From: an uncultured Lachnospiraceae bacterium
GTDB lineage: Bacteria; Bacillota_A; Clostridia; Lachnospirales; Lachnospiraceae
Reading direction: 5' to 3'
Assembly (NCBI GenBank): GCA_910588595.1
Contig: CAJUQU010000062.1
Location: 3,354 to 16,279 of the forward strand
DNA: 12,926 nt
This document shows, one piece after another, positions 1 through 8,075 of the stretch. The first letter of the stretch is position 1. Each line of letters begins with the position of its first letter. The notes beneath the pieces were generated by a model. The model searched no databases. It saw only the letters and a list, made by a program, of their open reading frames with translations, and had not been told where the DNA came from. A program made the translations under genes and the position numbers.

Positions 1-1859
1 TCTTGTTTGTGTCGGAGGAGGGCAGGATCGCGGCGGATGTCTACCGTGAGATCCCACAGTATTTTGAGATGCATAAAGATGTGAATATCGTCTATGCCGA
101 TGAGGACACATGGATGCTGGAGGCGCAAAAAGAAGTGGACAGGGATCTCGTGAATGACGAGAGCGCGCACAGGATCTTTCCGTGGACAAAACCGATGTGG
201 TCGCCGGATACGCTGTTTTCATTTCTGTATTTTGGCAATATCTTTGCGGTCCGCAGGGAGGCGTATCTCGGGGTGAAGTGGCTTGGCGACAGGGATTACC
301 GCAAGAACATCTATGATTTTGTGCTCAAGGCGACGGAGCATGGCAAGCGCCCCGGCCATATCGAGAAAATACTGTTTCACACATATGAAAAGGGGAGCAG
401 CCGGGAAGAGATCGAGGACCGACTCATGCACAGGACGGATTTTATCGGTGTGGGAAAGGCGTATGATCCTATCCGCGAGAGTGCACTTCAAAGACGCGGC
501 CTGACAGGAAAAATGGTGGAGGACACCCAGACAGGGATCACGTATCCGATGTACGAACTTCCCAATCATCCGCTGGTCAGTATCGTCATTCCATCCAAAG
601 ATAATCCGGACGTGTTGAGACAGTGTATCCGTTCGATCTATGCGCACACGGATTATCCGAATTATGAGATCATCGTTGTCGACAATGGAAGCACTGCGAG
701 GGTGCGCATCGGGCTGGAGAATTTCAGGCAGGAGTGTGCGTTTACGTATCTGTATCTCCCGATGGAGTTCAATTTTTCCCACATGTGCAATGCGGGAGTG
801 AAGGAGGCGAAGGGCGAGTATATCCTGTTGCTCAATGACGACATGGAAGCGGTTGAAGGCAGCTGGCTTGCGAGACTGGTCGGACAGGCGTCCTTAAAAC
901 ATGCCGGCGCTGTCGGTGCAAAGCTCTTGTATCCAAACTCGACCAAGATACAGCACGCCGGGATCACCAACACGATCTATGGTCCCGGGCATAAGCTAAA
1001 GCAGCTGGATGACAGTGTTTCCTACTATTATGGCAGAAACCGTTTTGTGTATGACCTCATCGGCGTCACCGCGGCGTGTCTGATGATGCGCAGGGATTAC
1101 TTCCTCGCGATCGGAGGTCTGTTTGAGGGGCTTGCTGTGGCATACAATGACGTGGATCTGTGTTTCCGTCTGTGCAGCAAGGGACTGTACAATGTACAGC
1201 GCAATGATGTCGTGCTGTATCATCATGAGTCGCTCAGCCGTGGCGACGATCTTCAGGATGAGAGGAAACTCAAGCGCCTGCTGGCAGAGAAGGATGTGCT
1301 CTATCACAGGCATCCAAAGCTGTACAGAAAGGATCCGTTTATCGGAACGCTTCTAAACAGCGGGGATCCGGAGTACAGCTGCCGTTGGCTGGAGCGGTAC
1401 GAGCTGTTCAACATATTTGACGCGGACGATATGCTTTCCGAGTCTAAGAAGCTTCCTTCAGTGGAAAGCATGAATCAGGCGATCATGATCACTGTGGAGG
1501 ATTGCGGAAAGGAGAACTTTGCGAAGGCAGTGACCAAGAACGGGCAGAAGAAGAAGACATATTATCTCATCAAGGGATGGGCGTATGTGCCAGGCATGGA
1601 TAACGCGCGCTATCAGTTCAAGATCCTGCTGGTGAACAGCGGCGGCAAGGTGTGGGAGCTGCCGGTGCAGCGGCGGTACCGCAAGGATGTGGCTGCGATA
1701 CTTCCGGATGAGACCAATGTGGATCTGACAGGCTTTTGCAACTGGATCTTTGAGGGGGCATTGCCGCCGGATACGTATGAGCTGTGGATGACAGCGAAGG
1801 ACGGCTGTTCCAGACAGCGGCTGTACCGCAGCATGGAGAAGACATTGACTATTGAATGA
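1..1859 (+). CDS. Family 2 glycosyltransferase with degenerate N-terminal GT-A half-domain and C-terminal beta-rich module (5' end outside window)
   Basis: The reading frame is open to the left edge, and alignment with the next gene indicates that about 70 N-terminal residues are missing, so the TTG at base 3 is not taken as a start. Numbering from that TTG, residues 1-130 resemble the second half of a GT-A fold (YADED at 31-35, FPWTKPMWSPDT at 59-70, a GNIFAVRREAYL stretch). The place where a DxD is expected reads LFVSEEG instead. Residues 192-415 are a full GT2 domain: VSIVIPSKDNP start, VDNGS, LLLNDD at 276-280 as the metal/nucleotide motif, YNDVDLCFRL at 381-390 and HHESLSRG. Residues ~515-618 form a beta-rich tail (IKGWAYVPGMDNARY, then RYRKDVAAIL) shared with the next gene. 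No membrane helix is seen, so it is probably cytoplasmic or membrane-peripheral. It likely adds a sugar to a lipid-linked surface glycan; donor and acceptor cannot be read from sequence. Confidence 0.88.
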   Translation, partial: LFVSEEGRIAADVYREIPQYFEMHKDVNIVYADEDTWMLEAQKEVDRDLVNDESAHRIFPWTKPMWSPDTLFSFLYFGNIFAVRREAYLGVKWLGDRDYRKNIYDFVLKATEHGKRPGHIEKILFHTYEKGSSREEIEDRLMHRTDFIGVGKAYDPIRESALQRRGLTGKMVEDTQTGITYPMYELPNHPLVSIVIPSKDNPDVLRQCIRSIYAHTDYPNYEIIVVDNGSTARVRIGLENFRQECAFTYLYLPMEFNFSHMCNAGVKEAKGEYILLLNDDMEAVEGSWLARLVGQASLKHAGAVGAKLLYPNSTKIQHAGITNTIYGPGHKLKQLDDSVSYYYGRNRFVYDLIGVTAACLMMRRDYFLAIGGLFEGLAVAYNDVDLCFRLCSKGLYNVQRNDVVLYHHESLSRGDDLQDERKLKRLLAEKDVLYHRHPKLYRKDPFIGTLLNSGDPEYSCRWLERYELFNIFDADDMLSESKKLPSVESMNQAIMITVEDCGKENFAKAVTKNGQKKKTYYLIKGWAYVPGMDNARYQFKILLVNSGGKVWELPVQRRYRKDVAAILPDETNVDLTGFCNWIFEGALPPDTYELWMTAKDGCSRQRLYRSMEKTLTIE

Positions 1860-1894
1860 CAAGAACCTCTACAGGGTCTAAGGGATTTTAATGG

Positions 1895-4015
1895 ATGAAT
1901 ATGAAAGAATATAAAAAGGAACTTTTTGCACAGAAGACACCCTATCTGCAATGGCTGAAAGCACAGAAAACAGAGTTGGAAGAGCAGTATGGGCGACAGC
2001 CGGATCACGGTACTATAGGGAAGCAGATATACACGCTTCCCTTTTCTTCATGCATGGATAAGATGCATGAGTTCGGGGAAAGCCGCGCGGATTCGGTGTA
2101 TCTGTTTGTCAAAAAAGGCGGAAACCTGTCTGAATATGCCGAGATGGTCTTCGCGGAAGTATTTCTGGATAGAACTGATGTTTTGCTTGCCTATGCAGAC
2201 GAGGATTATAAGGGAAGCCTAAAGGAGTTGTATGATATTGAAGAGGAAGTGATCGGCAGGGGGGCTCCTTGGTTCAAACCGGATTTTTCGCCGGATACAC
2301 TTGCGTCTTTTTTCTATATAGGAAGTGTGTTTGCAGTCAGAGGGTCTCAGATATTGGAGATGACAGCAAAATACGGGAGAGACATCAGCCTGTATGAGCT
2401 TGCGTACAGGATCTTTATGAGCGCGCTGGAGAGGAAAATGCAGGGAGAGCAGGAAGGGATCGTCCACATATCGAGAGTGTTATATACAAATGACAGCCTG
2501 GCGGACGCGCAGCGGATCGACAGTTCGGATGTGATCAGGGCATTGTACAGGGGGACGGATCAGGTGCTCGGCAGCGATAAAGTGTCGATCGTTATTCCGA
2601 GCAAAGACAATGCACCGGTGTTGGAAAAATGTCTGAAGACTCTGGTTCAAAATACAGATTACGATTGTTATGAAATCATCATTGTGGATAACGGCAGCAA
2701 TTTGGAACAGAAGATGTGTATAACACATATTATTGATATGATAAAGAGAGAGAAAAGTGATCTGAAGATCCAATATATCTACCAGGAGAGCGGATTTAAC
2801 TTTTCTGCGATGTGCAATCTGGGCGCGCGGGCGGCGGAGGGCGCATATCTGTTATTTCTGAATGATGATATCGAGGTGATGGATACGGACCGTGACTGGC
2901 TTGGAACGATGGCAGCATACGCTGCGAAGTCCCATATAGGCGCTGTCGGAGCGAAACTGTACTACCCGCGCAGCCCGGGGAAAAACGGTTGTTACAGAAT
3001 ACAGCATACCGGGATCACGAATATGGGGATCGGACCGGCTCACAAACTAGGCGGCACAGAGGACACAGGCTGTCTGTATCACGGACATAACACCTGCAAT
3101 TATGATATGCTGGCTGTCACAGCAGCGTGTATGCTGATCCGGAAAAGTGTTTTTGACGAGGCGGGTGGGTTTGACGAGGACTTTGCGGTGGCGTACAATG
3201 ATGTGGAGCTTTGTTTCCGGCTGTACCACATAGGATATCTGAATGTGCAGGTCAATGAGGCTGCATTGATCCACCATGAATCGCTCAGCAGGGGGCAGGA
3301 TACTGCGCCGGAAAAGTTAAGGCGGCTGCTCGACGAGAAGCAAAAGTTGTATCAAAAGCATCCGTCGCTGTACGCAAGAGATCCATATTACAGTCCGAAT
3401 CTGGTACAGTGGAAAAGAGATGTGGAATATAACACGGGATATTTATATGACTTCGACAGGCAGTCAGCGCCGTTACTGCTGAGTGATAAAAGAAAACAGA
3501 GGGTATTTAAAAAATATGATTTCAGGAGTTTTCTGCAGGTAAGATCAAAAGCGGCGGCAAAGATCTATGACAGGCTGACAGGGTTTGACAGGATCATGTT
3601 TCAGATCGACTCGATCAGTTATGGGGAGGGCATAGCGGAGGATAAAATAACAGATAATAACATAACGATCGAGGGGTGGTCTGCTGTCAGAAATACGGAT
3701 AACGCGGATCTGCCCAGAAAACTATGGCTGATCTATACAGTGCGCAATTTTGATCATCGAAGTGTCTATGAGTTTGAGATCGCGCCGAAGCTTAGGGAGG
3801 ATGCAGCGGCGCTCCTGGAAGGTTGTGGAAACACAAAAAATGCCGCACTCTCGGGCATGCAGGTCAACATTGATAAAAGTGCCCTGAAGCCGGGATGTTA
3901 TCGTGTCGGCGTGCTGTACGGCGACAGGCTGGTCTGCGATCTGGAAAAGTATGTTCATATCCCCCAGACAGGTGGCGGGGACACGAAAGAAAGGTGTGAT
4001 GCAAATGGCAAGTGA
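1895..4015 (+). CDS. Family 2 glycosyltransferase, paralogue of the preceding gene, 706 aa
   Basis: ATG 1895 is chosen because AGGG at 1881-1884 lies 10 bases upstream; ATG 1901 in the same frame is possible. Residues ~1-35 are a charged head. Residues 64-200 match the C-terminal half of a GT-A domain (AYADED at 99-104, PWFKPDFSPDTLASFF, GSVFAVRG). FVKKGGNL at 71-78 occupies the position of the DxD loop, and the nucleotide-binding first half is absent. Residues 229-470 are an intact GT2 domain: VSIVIPSKDN, VDNGS, FLNDD at 321-325, AVAYNDVELCFRL at 431-443, HHESLSRG at 460-467. Residues ~587-690 are a beta-rich module (TIEGWSAVRNTDNADLP, LREDAAALL) homologous to the tail of the previous gene. 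The two genes look like an old tandem duplication. Expected role: sugar transfer during surface polysaccharide assembly; linkage unknown. ATA and AAA codons seem commoner than in the next gene. Confidence 0.92.
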   Translation: MNMKEYKKELFAQKTPYLQWLKAQKTELEEQYGRQPDHGTIGKQIYTLPFSSCMDKMHEFGESRADSVYLFVKKGGNLSEYAEMVFAEVFLDRTDVLLAYADEDYKGSLKELYDIEEEVIGRGAPWFKPDFSPDTLASFFYIGSVFAVRGSQILEMTAKYGRDISLYELAYRIFMSALERKMQGEQEGIVHISRVLYTNDSLADAQRIDSSDVIRALYRGTDQVLGSDKVSIVIPSKDNAPVLEKCLKTLVQNTDYDCYEIIIVDNGSNLEQKMCITHIIDMIKREKSDLKIQYIYQESGFNFSAMCNLGARAAEGAYLLFLNDDIEVMDTDRDWLGTMAAYAAKSHIGAVGAKLYYPRSPGKNGCYRIQHTGITNMGIGPAHKLGGTEDTGCLYHGHNTCNYDMLAVTAACMLIRKSVFDEAGGFDEDFAVAYNDVELCFRLYHIGYLNVQVNEAALIHHESLSRGQDTAPEKLRRLLDEKQKLYQKHPSLYARDPYYSPNLVQWKRDVEYNTGYLYDFDRQSAPLLLSDKRKQRVFKKYDFRSFLQVRSKAAAKIYDRLTGFDRIMFQIDSISYGEGIAEDKITDNNITIEGWSAVRNTDNADLPRKLWLIYTVRNFDHRSVYEFEIAPKLREDAAALLEGCGNTKNAALSGMQVNIDKSALKPGCYRVGVLYGDRLVCDLEKYVHIPQTGGGDTKERCDANGK

Positions 4016-6041
4016 TATGGGTGACAGTTATCAGAATCCGAATTTGAATTCGAGTTCGAATAAAGAGGAGCGTGATGTGCAATTCTATAAGCAGGCGTAT
4101 GAGAAGGAAAAAGCCCGCGCCGCTTCCCTGGCAGGGCGGCTTGCGGACGCCAGGAACGAGGCGGACAGTCTGCAGTTTCAGCTCGACCGGATCAAGAACA
4201 ATCCACTGTGGAAAGCGTCGAAACCCCTGCGGCAGACAATGCACTGGGGACTGCGGAACTACAGGCGGGTTCGAAACCTGGGCGGTCCAAAGGGCATAGC
4301 GAGAAAGCTCCGGCAAAAAAAGATTGAGTCGGAGGCAAAAAAGCTTCATGGCACGGCGAGCTTTCCAACGCCGGAACAGGCTGCTGCACAGCGAGATACA
4401 AAGTTTGAACGCACGGTAAAGATCAGTATCCTTGTCCCGCTGTGGAACAATCAGCGGGAGTTCCAGATCCAGATGCTCGAGTCTGTGATGAACCAGACGT
4501 ATCAGAACTGGGAGCTGTGTCTGGCGGACGGTTCCGACGAGGAGCACAGCTATATCGGTGAGATCTGCAGAGAGTACGCTGCGCGCGCAGACGGCAGGAT
4601 CGTCTACCGCAAACTGGACAAGAACGGGGGGATCTCAGGGAACACAAACGAGTGCGTGAAGCTTGCCACAGGCGAATATATCGGTCTGTTTGATCAGGAT
4701 GATATCCTGCACCCCTCCGCGCTGTACGAGTATGTGAAAGTGATCAACGAGCAGGGGGCGGACTATATTTACTGTGATGAGACCACGTTTAAGGGCGACA
4801 GCATCAACAATATGATCACGCTGCACTTTAAGCCTGATTTTGCGCCGGACAACCTCAGGGCAAACAATTACATCTGTCATTTTAGTGTGTTCTCGCGGAC
4901 GCTGCTGGAGGGGACAGAACTTTTCCGGAGCGGATTTGACGGCAGCCAGGATCATGATATGATCCTACGGCTCACAGCAAATGCCAGAAAAGTTGTACAT
5001 GTGCCGAAGCTTCTGTACTACTGGCGTTCGCACAAGGCGAGCACGGCGAGCGATATCAGTGCCAAACCGTACGCCATCGCGGCGGCAAAGGGCGCGGTCG
5101 CAGACCACCTGACCAGATGCGGGTTCAAGAATTTTGAGATCAAGAGCACCAGAGCCTTTGACACGATCTTTGAGATCAAATATGAGATACTCGGCGAGGA
5201 CAGGATCTCGATCCTGATTCCGAACAGGGATCATGCGGATGATCTGAGACGCTGCATCGACTCCATCAGGGAGCGCAGTACGTATGAAAATTATGAGATT
5301 ATCGTCATAGAGAACAACAGTTCAGACCGAGCGGTATTTGCCTATTATGAGACCTTGAAAAAACAGAAAAACATAACAGTAGTTACCTATGATGGGGAAT
5401 TCAATTATGCAAAGATCAACAACTTCGGCGCGCGCCATGCATCAGGAAAGTATCTGCTGTTATTGAATAACGATACGCAGGTGATCTCCATGAACTGGCT
5501 CGAGGCGATGCTGATGTATGCGCAGCGGCCTGATGTGGGAGCAGTCGGCGCCAAACTTTACTATGGGGACAGGACGATCCAGCACGCCGGGGTGGTCATC
5601 GGGCTCGGCGCCCACAGGACGGCGGGGCACACGCATTACAAGATCAACTACGACAATCTCGGCTATATGGGAAAGCTGTGCTATGCGCAGAATGTGTCTG
5701 CGGTGACAGGCGCCTGCCTGATGGTCAGGAAGAGCATCTATGACGCGCTCGGCGGGCTTGACGAGCAGTTCGCGGTGGCGCTCAACGACGTGGATTTCTG
5801 CCTGCGCATTCGGGAAAAGGGCTATCTGAATGTGTTCACACCATTTGCGGAGCTGTATCATTTTGAGTCGGCGTCCCGCGGCAGCGATATCGTGGATGAG
5901 AGCAAGGCAGCGCGCTATGAGCAGGAGTCCGCGCTGTTTCGTGAGCGCTGGAAGGAGCTGCTCGCCAAAGGGGACCCGTATTACAACCCGAATTTCTCCC
6001 TCGACTACAGCGATTACTCCCTGAAAACAGCGCTTGATTAA
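4005..6041 (+). CDS. Tandem two-domain family 2 glycosyltransferase with N-terminal coiled coil, ~678 aa
   Basis: The frame is open further upstream, but those codons overlap the previous gene and encode no recognisable sequence. AAAGG at 3990-3994 supports ATG 4005 (10-base spacer) or ATG 3999 (4-base spacer), giving an 11-17 base overlap with the preceding gene and probable translational coupling. Numbering from 4005: residues ~20-65 are a charged probable coiled coil, followed by IKNNPLWKASKPLRQ, a linker seen in many rhamnan/O-antigen-type GT2 proteins. The first GT2 domain spans ~140-373 (ISILVPLWNN, LADGSD, GLFDQDD at 227-233, GSQDHD, LYYWRSH). The second spans ~401-628 (ISILIPNRDH, LLNNDTQ at 486-492, HAGVVIG, ALNDVDFCLR, HFESASRG). 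Both DxD-type sites are intact, so it may make two transfers or a repeating disaccharide. That is inference; donors are unknown. It lacks the beta-rich tail of its two upstream neighbours. Confidence 0.92.
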   Translation: MASDMGDSYQNPNLNSSSNKEERDVQFYKQAYEKEKARAASLAGRLADARNEADSLQFQLDRIKNNPLWKASKPLRQTMHWGLRNYRRVRNLGGPKGIARKLRQKKIESEAKKLHGTASFPTPEQAAAQRDTKFERTVKISILVPLWNNQREFQIQMLESVMNQTYQNWELCLADGSDEEHSYIGEICREYAARADGRIVYRKLDKNGGISGNTNECVKLATGEYIGLFDQDDILHPSALYEYVKVINEQGADYIYCDETTFKGDSINNMITLHFKPDFAPDNLRANNYICHFSVFSRTLLEGTELFRSGFDGSQDHDMILRLTANARKVVHVPKLLYYWRSHKASTASDISAKPYAIAAAKGAVADHLTRCGFKNFEIKSTRAFDTIFEIKYEILGEDRISILIPNRDHADDLRRCIDSIRERSTYENYEIIVIENNSSDRAVFAYYETLKKQKNITVVTYDGEFNYAKINNFGARHASGKYLLLLNNDTQVISMNWLEAMLMYAQRPDVGAVGAKLYYGDRTIQHAGVVIGLGAHRTAGHTHYKINYDNLGYMGKLCYAQNVSAVTGACLMVRKSIYDALGGLDEQFAVALNDVDFCLRIREKGYLNVFTPFAELYHFESASRGSDIVDESKAARYEQESALFRERWKELLAKGDPYYNPNFSLDYSDYSLKTALD

Positions 6042-6045
6042 AATA

Positions 6046-6074
6046 GCATCAAGCCACGTACCGCGGCTTGATGC
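6046..6074 (+). terminator. Perfect 10-bp inverted repeat just after the third GT gene; possible transcription terminator
   Basis: GCATCAAGCC (6046-6055) and GGCTTGATGC (6065-6074) pair perfectly around a 9-base loop, starting 4 bases after the stop codon. The position suits the end of the GT operon, but no T-run follows, so it is not a textbook intrinsic terminator. It may work with the hairpins that follow, protect the mRNA 3' end, or belong to a repeat element. Confidence 0.4.
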
Positions 6075-6098
6075 ATCTAGGTCGCTATGCTTTCTCAC

Positions 6099-6152
6099 GG
6101 ACTTCGCAGCGCAGTGCGAAGTCCTGGGCTGAACAGTAACATTAAATTCAGC
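6099..6152. other. Two further consecutive inverted repeats in the spacer upstream of the mutase gene
   Basis: GGACTTCGCA (6099-6108) and TGCGAAGTCC (6115-6124) are a perfect 10-bp stem with a 6-base loop. Next, GCTGAA (6128-6133) and TTCAGC (6147-6152) can form a weaker 6-bp stem with a 13-base loop. Neither is followed by a T-run. With the hairpin at 6046-6074 they make three stem-loops within about 107 bases. This could be a miniature dispersed repeat or a structured 3' end; no known riboswitch or RNA family was recognised. Confidence 0.5.
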
Positions 6153-6169
6153 TAAATGTGCTATTAATC

Positions 6170-6198
6170 TTGAAATATTTCCAAATTTTTGGTTTAAT
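6170..6198 (+). promoter_or_regulatory. Sigma-A-type promoter for the phosphoglucomutase gene
   Basis: TTGAAA at 6170-6175 (5 of 6 to TTGACA) is separated by exactly 17 bases from TTTAAT at 6193-6198 (5 of 6 to TATAAT), within an AT-rich stretch. Transcription would begin near 6205, leaving a leader of about 60 bases before ATG 6264. This gives the mutase gene its own transcription start, separate from the GT operon upstream. Confidence 0.7.
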
Positions 6199-6251
6199 AG
6201 AATTGGAATGTAGTGCAATATGACAACGCACTGATTTTAATGAATTTATGT

Positions 6252-6256
6252 GGAGG
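6252..6256 (+). promoter_or_regulatory. Strong ribosome binding site fixing the mutase start
   Basis: GGAGG at 6252-6256 sits 7 bases before ATG 6264. The same frame is open from an ATG at 6213, but that start has no ribosome site and its extra 17 codons do not resemble the family N-terminus, so 6264 is preferred. Confidence 0.88.
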
Positions 6257-6263
6257 TAGCAGT

Positions 6264-7991
6264 ATGGGTTTTATGGATGAATTTAACTTCTGGCTCAATG
6301 ACGATTATTTTGACCAGACGACGAAAGATGAGCTCTTAAAGATCAAGGACAATGAGAGCGAGATCGAGGAACGTTTCTACAAGGAGCTTGAGTTTGGTAC
6401 TGGCGGACTGCGGGGTGTGATCGGTGCAGGTACGAACCGCATGAATATCTACACTGTGAGGAAAGCGTCACAGGGACTCGCCAACTATATCATCAAGGCA
6501 AACGGACAGGAAAAAGGGATCGCCATCGCATATGATTCACGGTTTATGTCACCGGAGTTTGCTGACGAGGCGGCGCTGTGCATGGCTGCAAACGGCATCA
6601 AGGCATATGTGTTCGAATCGCTCAGACCGACGCCGGAGCTGTCCTTCGCACTCAGAACGCTTGGCTGCATCTCTGGTATTGTAGTCACGGCAAGCCACAA
6701 TCCACCGGAGTACAACGGCTACAAGGTTTACTGGGAGGACGGCGCACAGATCACAGCGCCCAAGGACAAGGATATCATCAGCGAGGTGAAAGCTGTGACA
6801 GACTACCACACAGTCAAGACGATGGACAAGCAGGAAGCCATCAATGCCGGACTGTATCAGGTGATCGGCGGGGAGATCGACGATGCTTACATGGTAGAGC
6901 TGAAAAAGCAGATCATCCATCCCGATGTCATCAAGGCAGTTGCGGATGATATCAAGATCGTGTACACACCGCTTTGCGGAACGGGAAACAAGCCGGTGAG
7001 AAGAATCCTCTCTGAGCTCGGCTTTAAGAATGTGTATGTCGTACCGGAGCAGGAGAACCCGGATCCCAAGTTCACAACGCTTGACTACCCCAATCCTGAA
7101 GATCCGAAGGCGTTTACATATGCCTTAAAGCTCGCCAAGGAAAAGAATGCAGATATCGTTCTTGCAACAGATCCGGATGCGGACAGACTTGGCATATATG
7201 CATTGGATACGAAGAGCGGAGAGTACAAGGCGTTCACAGGCAATATGTCAGGAATGCTGATCGCAGAGTATATTCTGAGAGAGCGCAAGGCGACTGGCAC
7301 GATGCCCGAGAACCCTGCACTTGTGACTACGATCGTGACAACGAACATGACGGCGCCGATCACACAGGCTTACGGTGTCAAACTGATCGAGGTGCTCACA
7401 GGATTTAAATTTATCGGGGAGCAGATCAAATTATTTGAGCAGACAGGTTCGAACAACTATGTATTTGGACTGGAGGAGAGCTACGGCTGTCTTGCGGGAA
7501 CACATGCGAGGGACAAGGATGCAGTTGTGGCTGTGATGTGTCTGTGCGAGGTTGCGGCATGGTGCAAGAAGAACGGCAAGACACTCTATGACATGATGCT
7601 CGAGATCTATGAGAAGTATGGTTATTACAAAGAGACGCAGTATGCGATCACGATGAAGGGCATCGACGGCTCCAAGCAGATCGCGGCGCTCATGGATAAG
7701 TTCAGGAACAATCCTCCCAGAAAGTTTGGTGAGCTTGATGTTGTGCGTGTGAGAGATTATGAGAATGATGTCATCACGGAGCTCGAGACCGGTAAGACCT
7801 ATCCGACAGGGCTGCCGAAGTCGAATGTGCTCTATTTCGACCTGACGAACGATTCCTGGTGCTGTGCTAGACCTTCCGGCACAGAGCCCAAGATCAAGTT
7901 CTACATGGGTGTCAAGGGAACGAGCCTTGAGGATGCACAGAAGAAAGTCGAAGATCTGACAAGCGAAGTGAAAGCTGTTATAGAAGAATAG
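6264..7991 (+). CDS. pgcA: Phosphoglucomutase / phosphohexomutase (alpha-D-phosphohexomutase family), 575 aa
   Basis: This cytoplasmic enzyme would interconvert hexose 6-phosphate and hexose 1-phosphate, most likely glucose, feeding nucleotide-sugar synthesis for glycan assembly. All four family signatures are present: the active-site serine loop TASHNPPEYNGYK at 142-154 (Ser144 the expected phosphoserine), the metal loop DPDADR at 303-308, the sugar-binding GLEESYG at 402-408 and the phosphate-binding RPSGTEPK at 536-543. The N-terminal GTGGLRGVIG at 45-54 and the 575-residue length fit the bacterial PgcA-like branch (B. subtilis PgcA is of similar length) rather than the shorter GlmM or ManB types. 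A mannose-phosphate or dual specificity cannot be excluded from sequence. It has its own promoter and ribosome site and a likely terminator after it, so it may be expressed independently of the flanking glycosyltransferases. Confidence 0.93.
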   Translation: MGFMDEFNFWLNDDYFDQTTKDELLKIKDNESEIEERFYKELEFGTGGLRGVIGAGTNRMNIYTVRKASQGLANYIIKANGQEKGIAIAYDSRFMSPEFADEAALCMAANGIKAYVFESLRPTPELSFALRTLGCISGIVVTASHNPPEYNGYKVYWEDGAQITAPKDKDIISEVKAVTDYHTVKTMDKQEAINAGLYQVIGGEIDDAYMVELKKQIIHPDVIKAVADDIKIVYTPLCGTGNKPVRRILSELGFKNVYVVPEQENPDPKFTTLDYPNPEDPKAFTYALKLAKEKNADIVLATDPDADRLGIYALDTKSGEYKAFTGNMSGMLIAEYILRERKATGTMPENPALVTTIVTTNMTAPITQAYGVKLIEVLTGFKFIGEQIKLFEQTGSNNYVFGLEESYGCLAGTHARDKDAVVAVMCLCEVAAWCKKNGKTLYDMMLEIYEKYGYYKETQYAITMKGIDGSKQIAALMDKFRNNPPRKFGELDVVRVRDYENDVITELETGKTYPTGLPKSNVLYFDLTNDSWCCARPSGTEPKIKFYMGVKGTSLEDAQKKVEDLTSEVKAVIEE

Positions 7992-8004
7992 AGATGGCAG
8001 GCGG

Positions 8005-8045
8005 AAACCGGACGGCTGAGGCAAAGGCCGTCTGGTTTCGTTTCG
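8005..8045 (+). terminator. Likely intrinsic terminator after the mutase gene
   Basis: AAACCGGACGGC (8005-8016) pairs with GCCGTCTGGTTT (8027-8038) over 12 bp with a single G-U pair and a 10-base loop, and the following bases are T-rich (TTTCGTTTCG). It starts 13 bases after the stop codon. The T-tract is interrupted by CG, so termination may be partial and allow read-through into the next gene. Confidence 0.65.
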
Positions 8046-8075
8046 TAGGAAGGATAATTAAAATAGGAGATCTTT

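Noticed and set aside
3903..4004. Earlier ATG for the two-domain GT at 3903
   Set aside because: It would overlap the previous gene by over 110 bases with no ribosome site and an unrelated residue composition.
3864..4547. 227-codon open frame on the minus strand spanning the junction of two GT genes
   Set aside because: Composition-driven shadow; no ribosome site, no family motif, and both + strand genes beneath it are convincing.
5460..6218. 252-codon open frame on the minus strand
   Set aside because: It is antisense to the well-supported two-domain glycosyltransferase, encodes no recognisable motif and its reading frame is explained by codon bias on the other strand.
6213..6263. Upstream ATG extension of the mutase or a leader peptide
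   Set aside because: No ribosome site precedes it, and the family N-terminus begins at ATG 6264 behind GGAGG.
8029..8058. Possible promoter for the GtrA gene (GATAAT at 8053-8058)
   Set aside because: No acceptable -35 lies 16-18 bases upstream, and the predicted start would fall on the ribosome site, leaving no leader.
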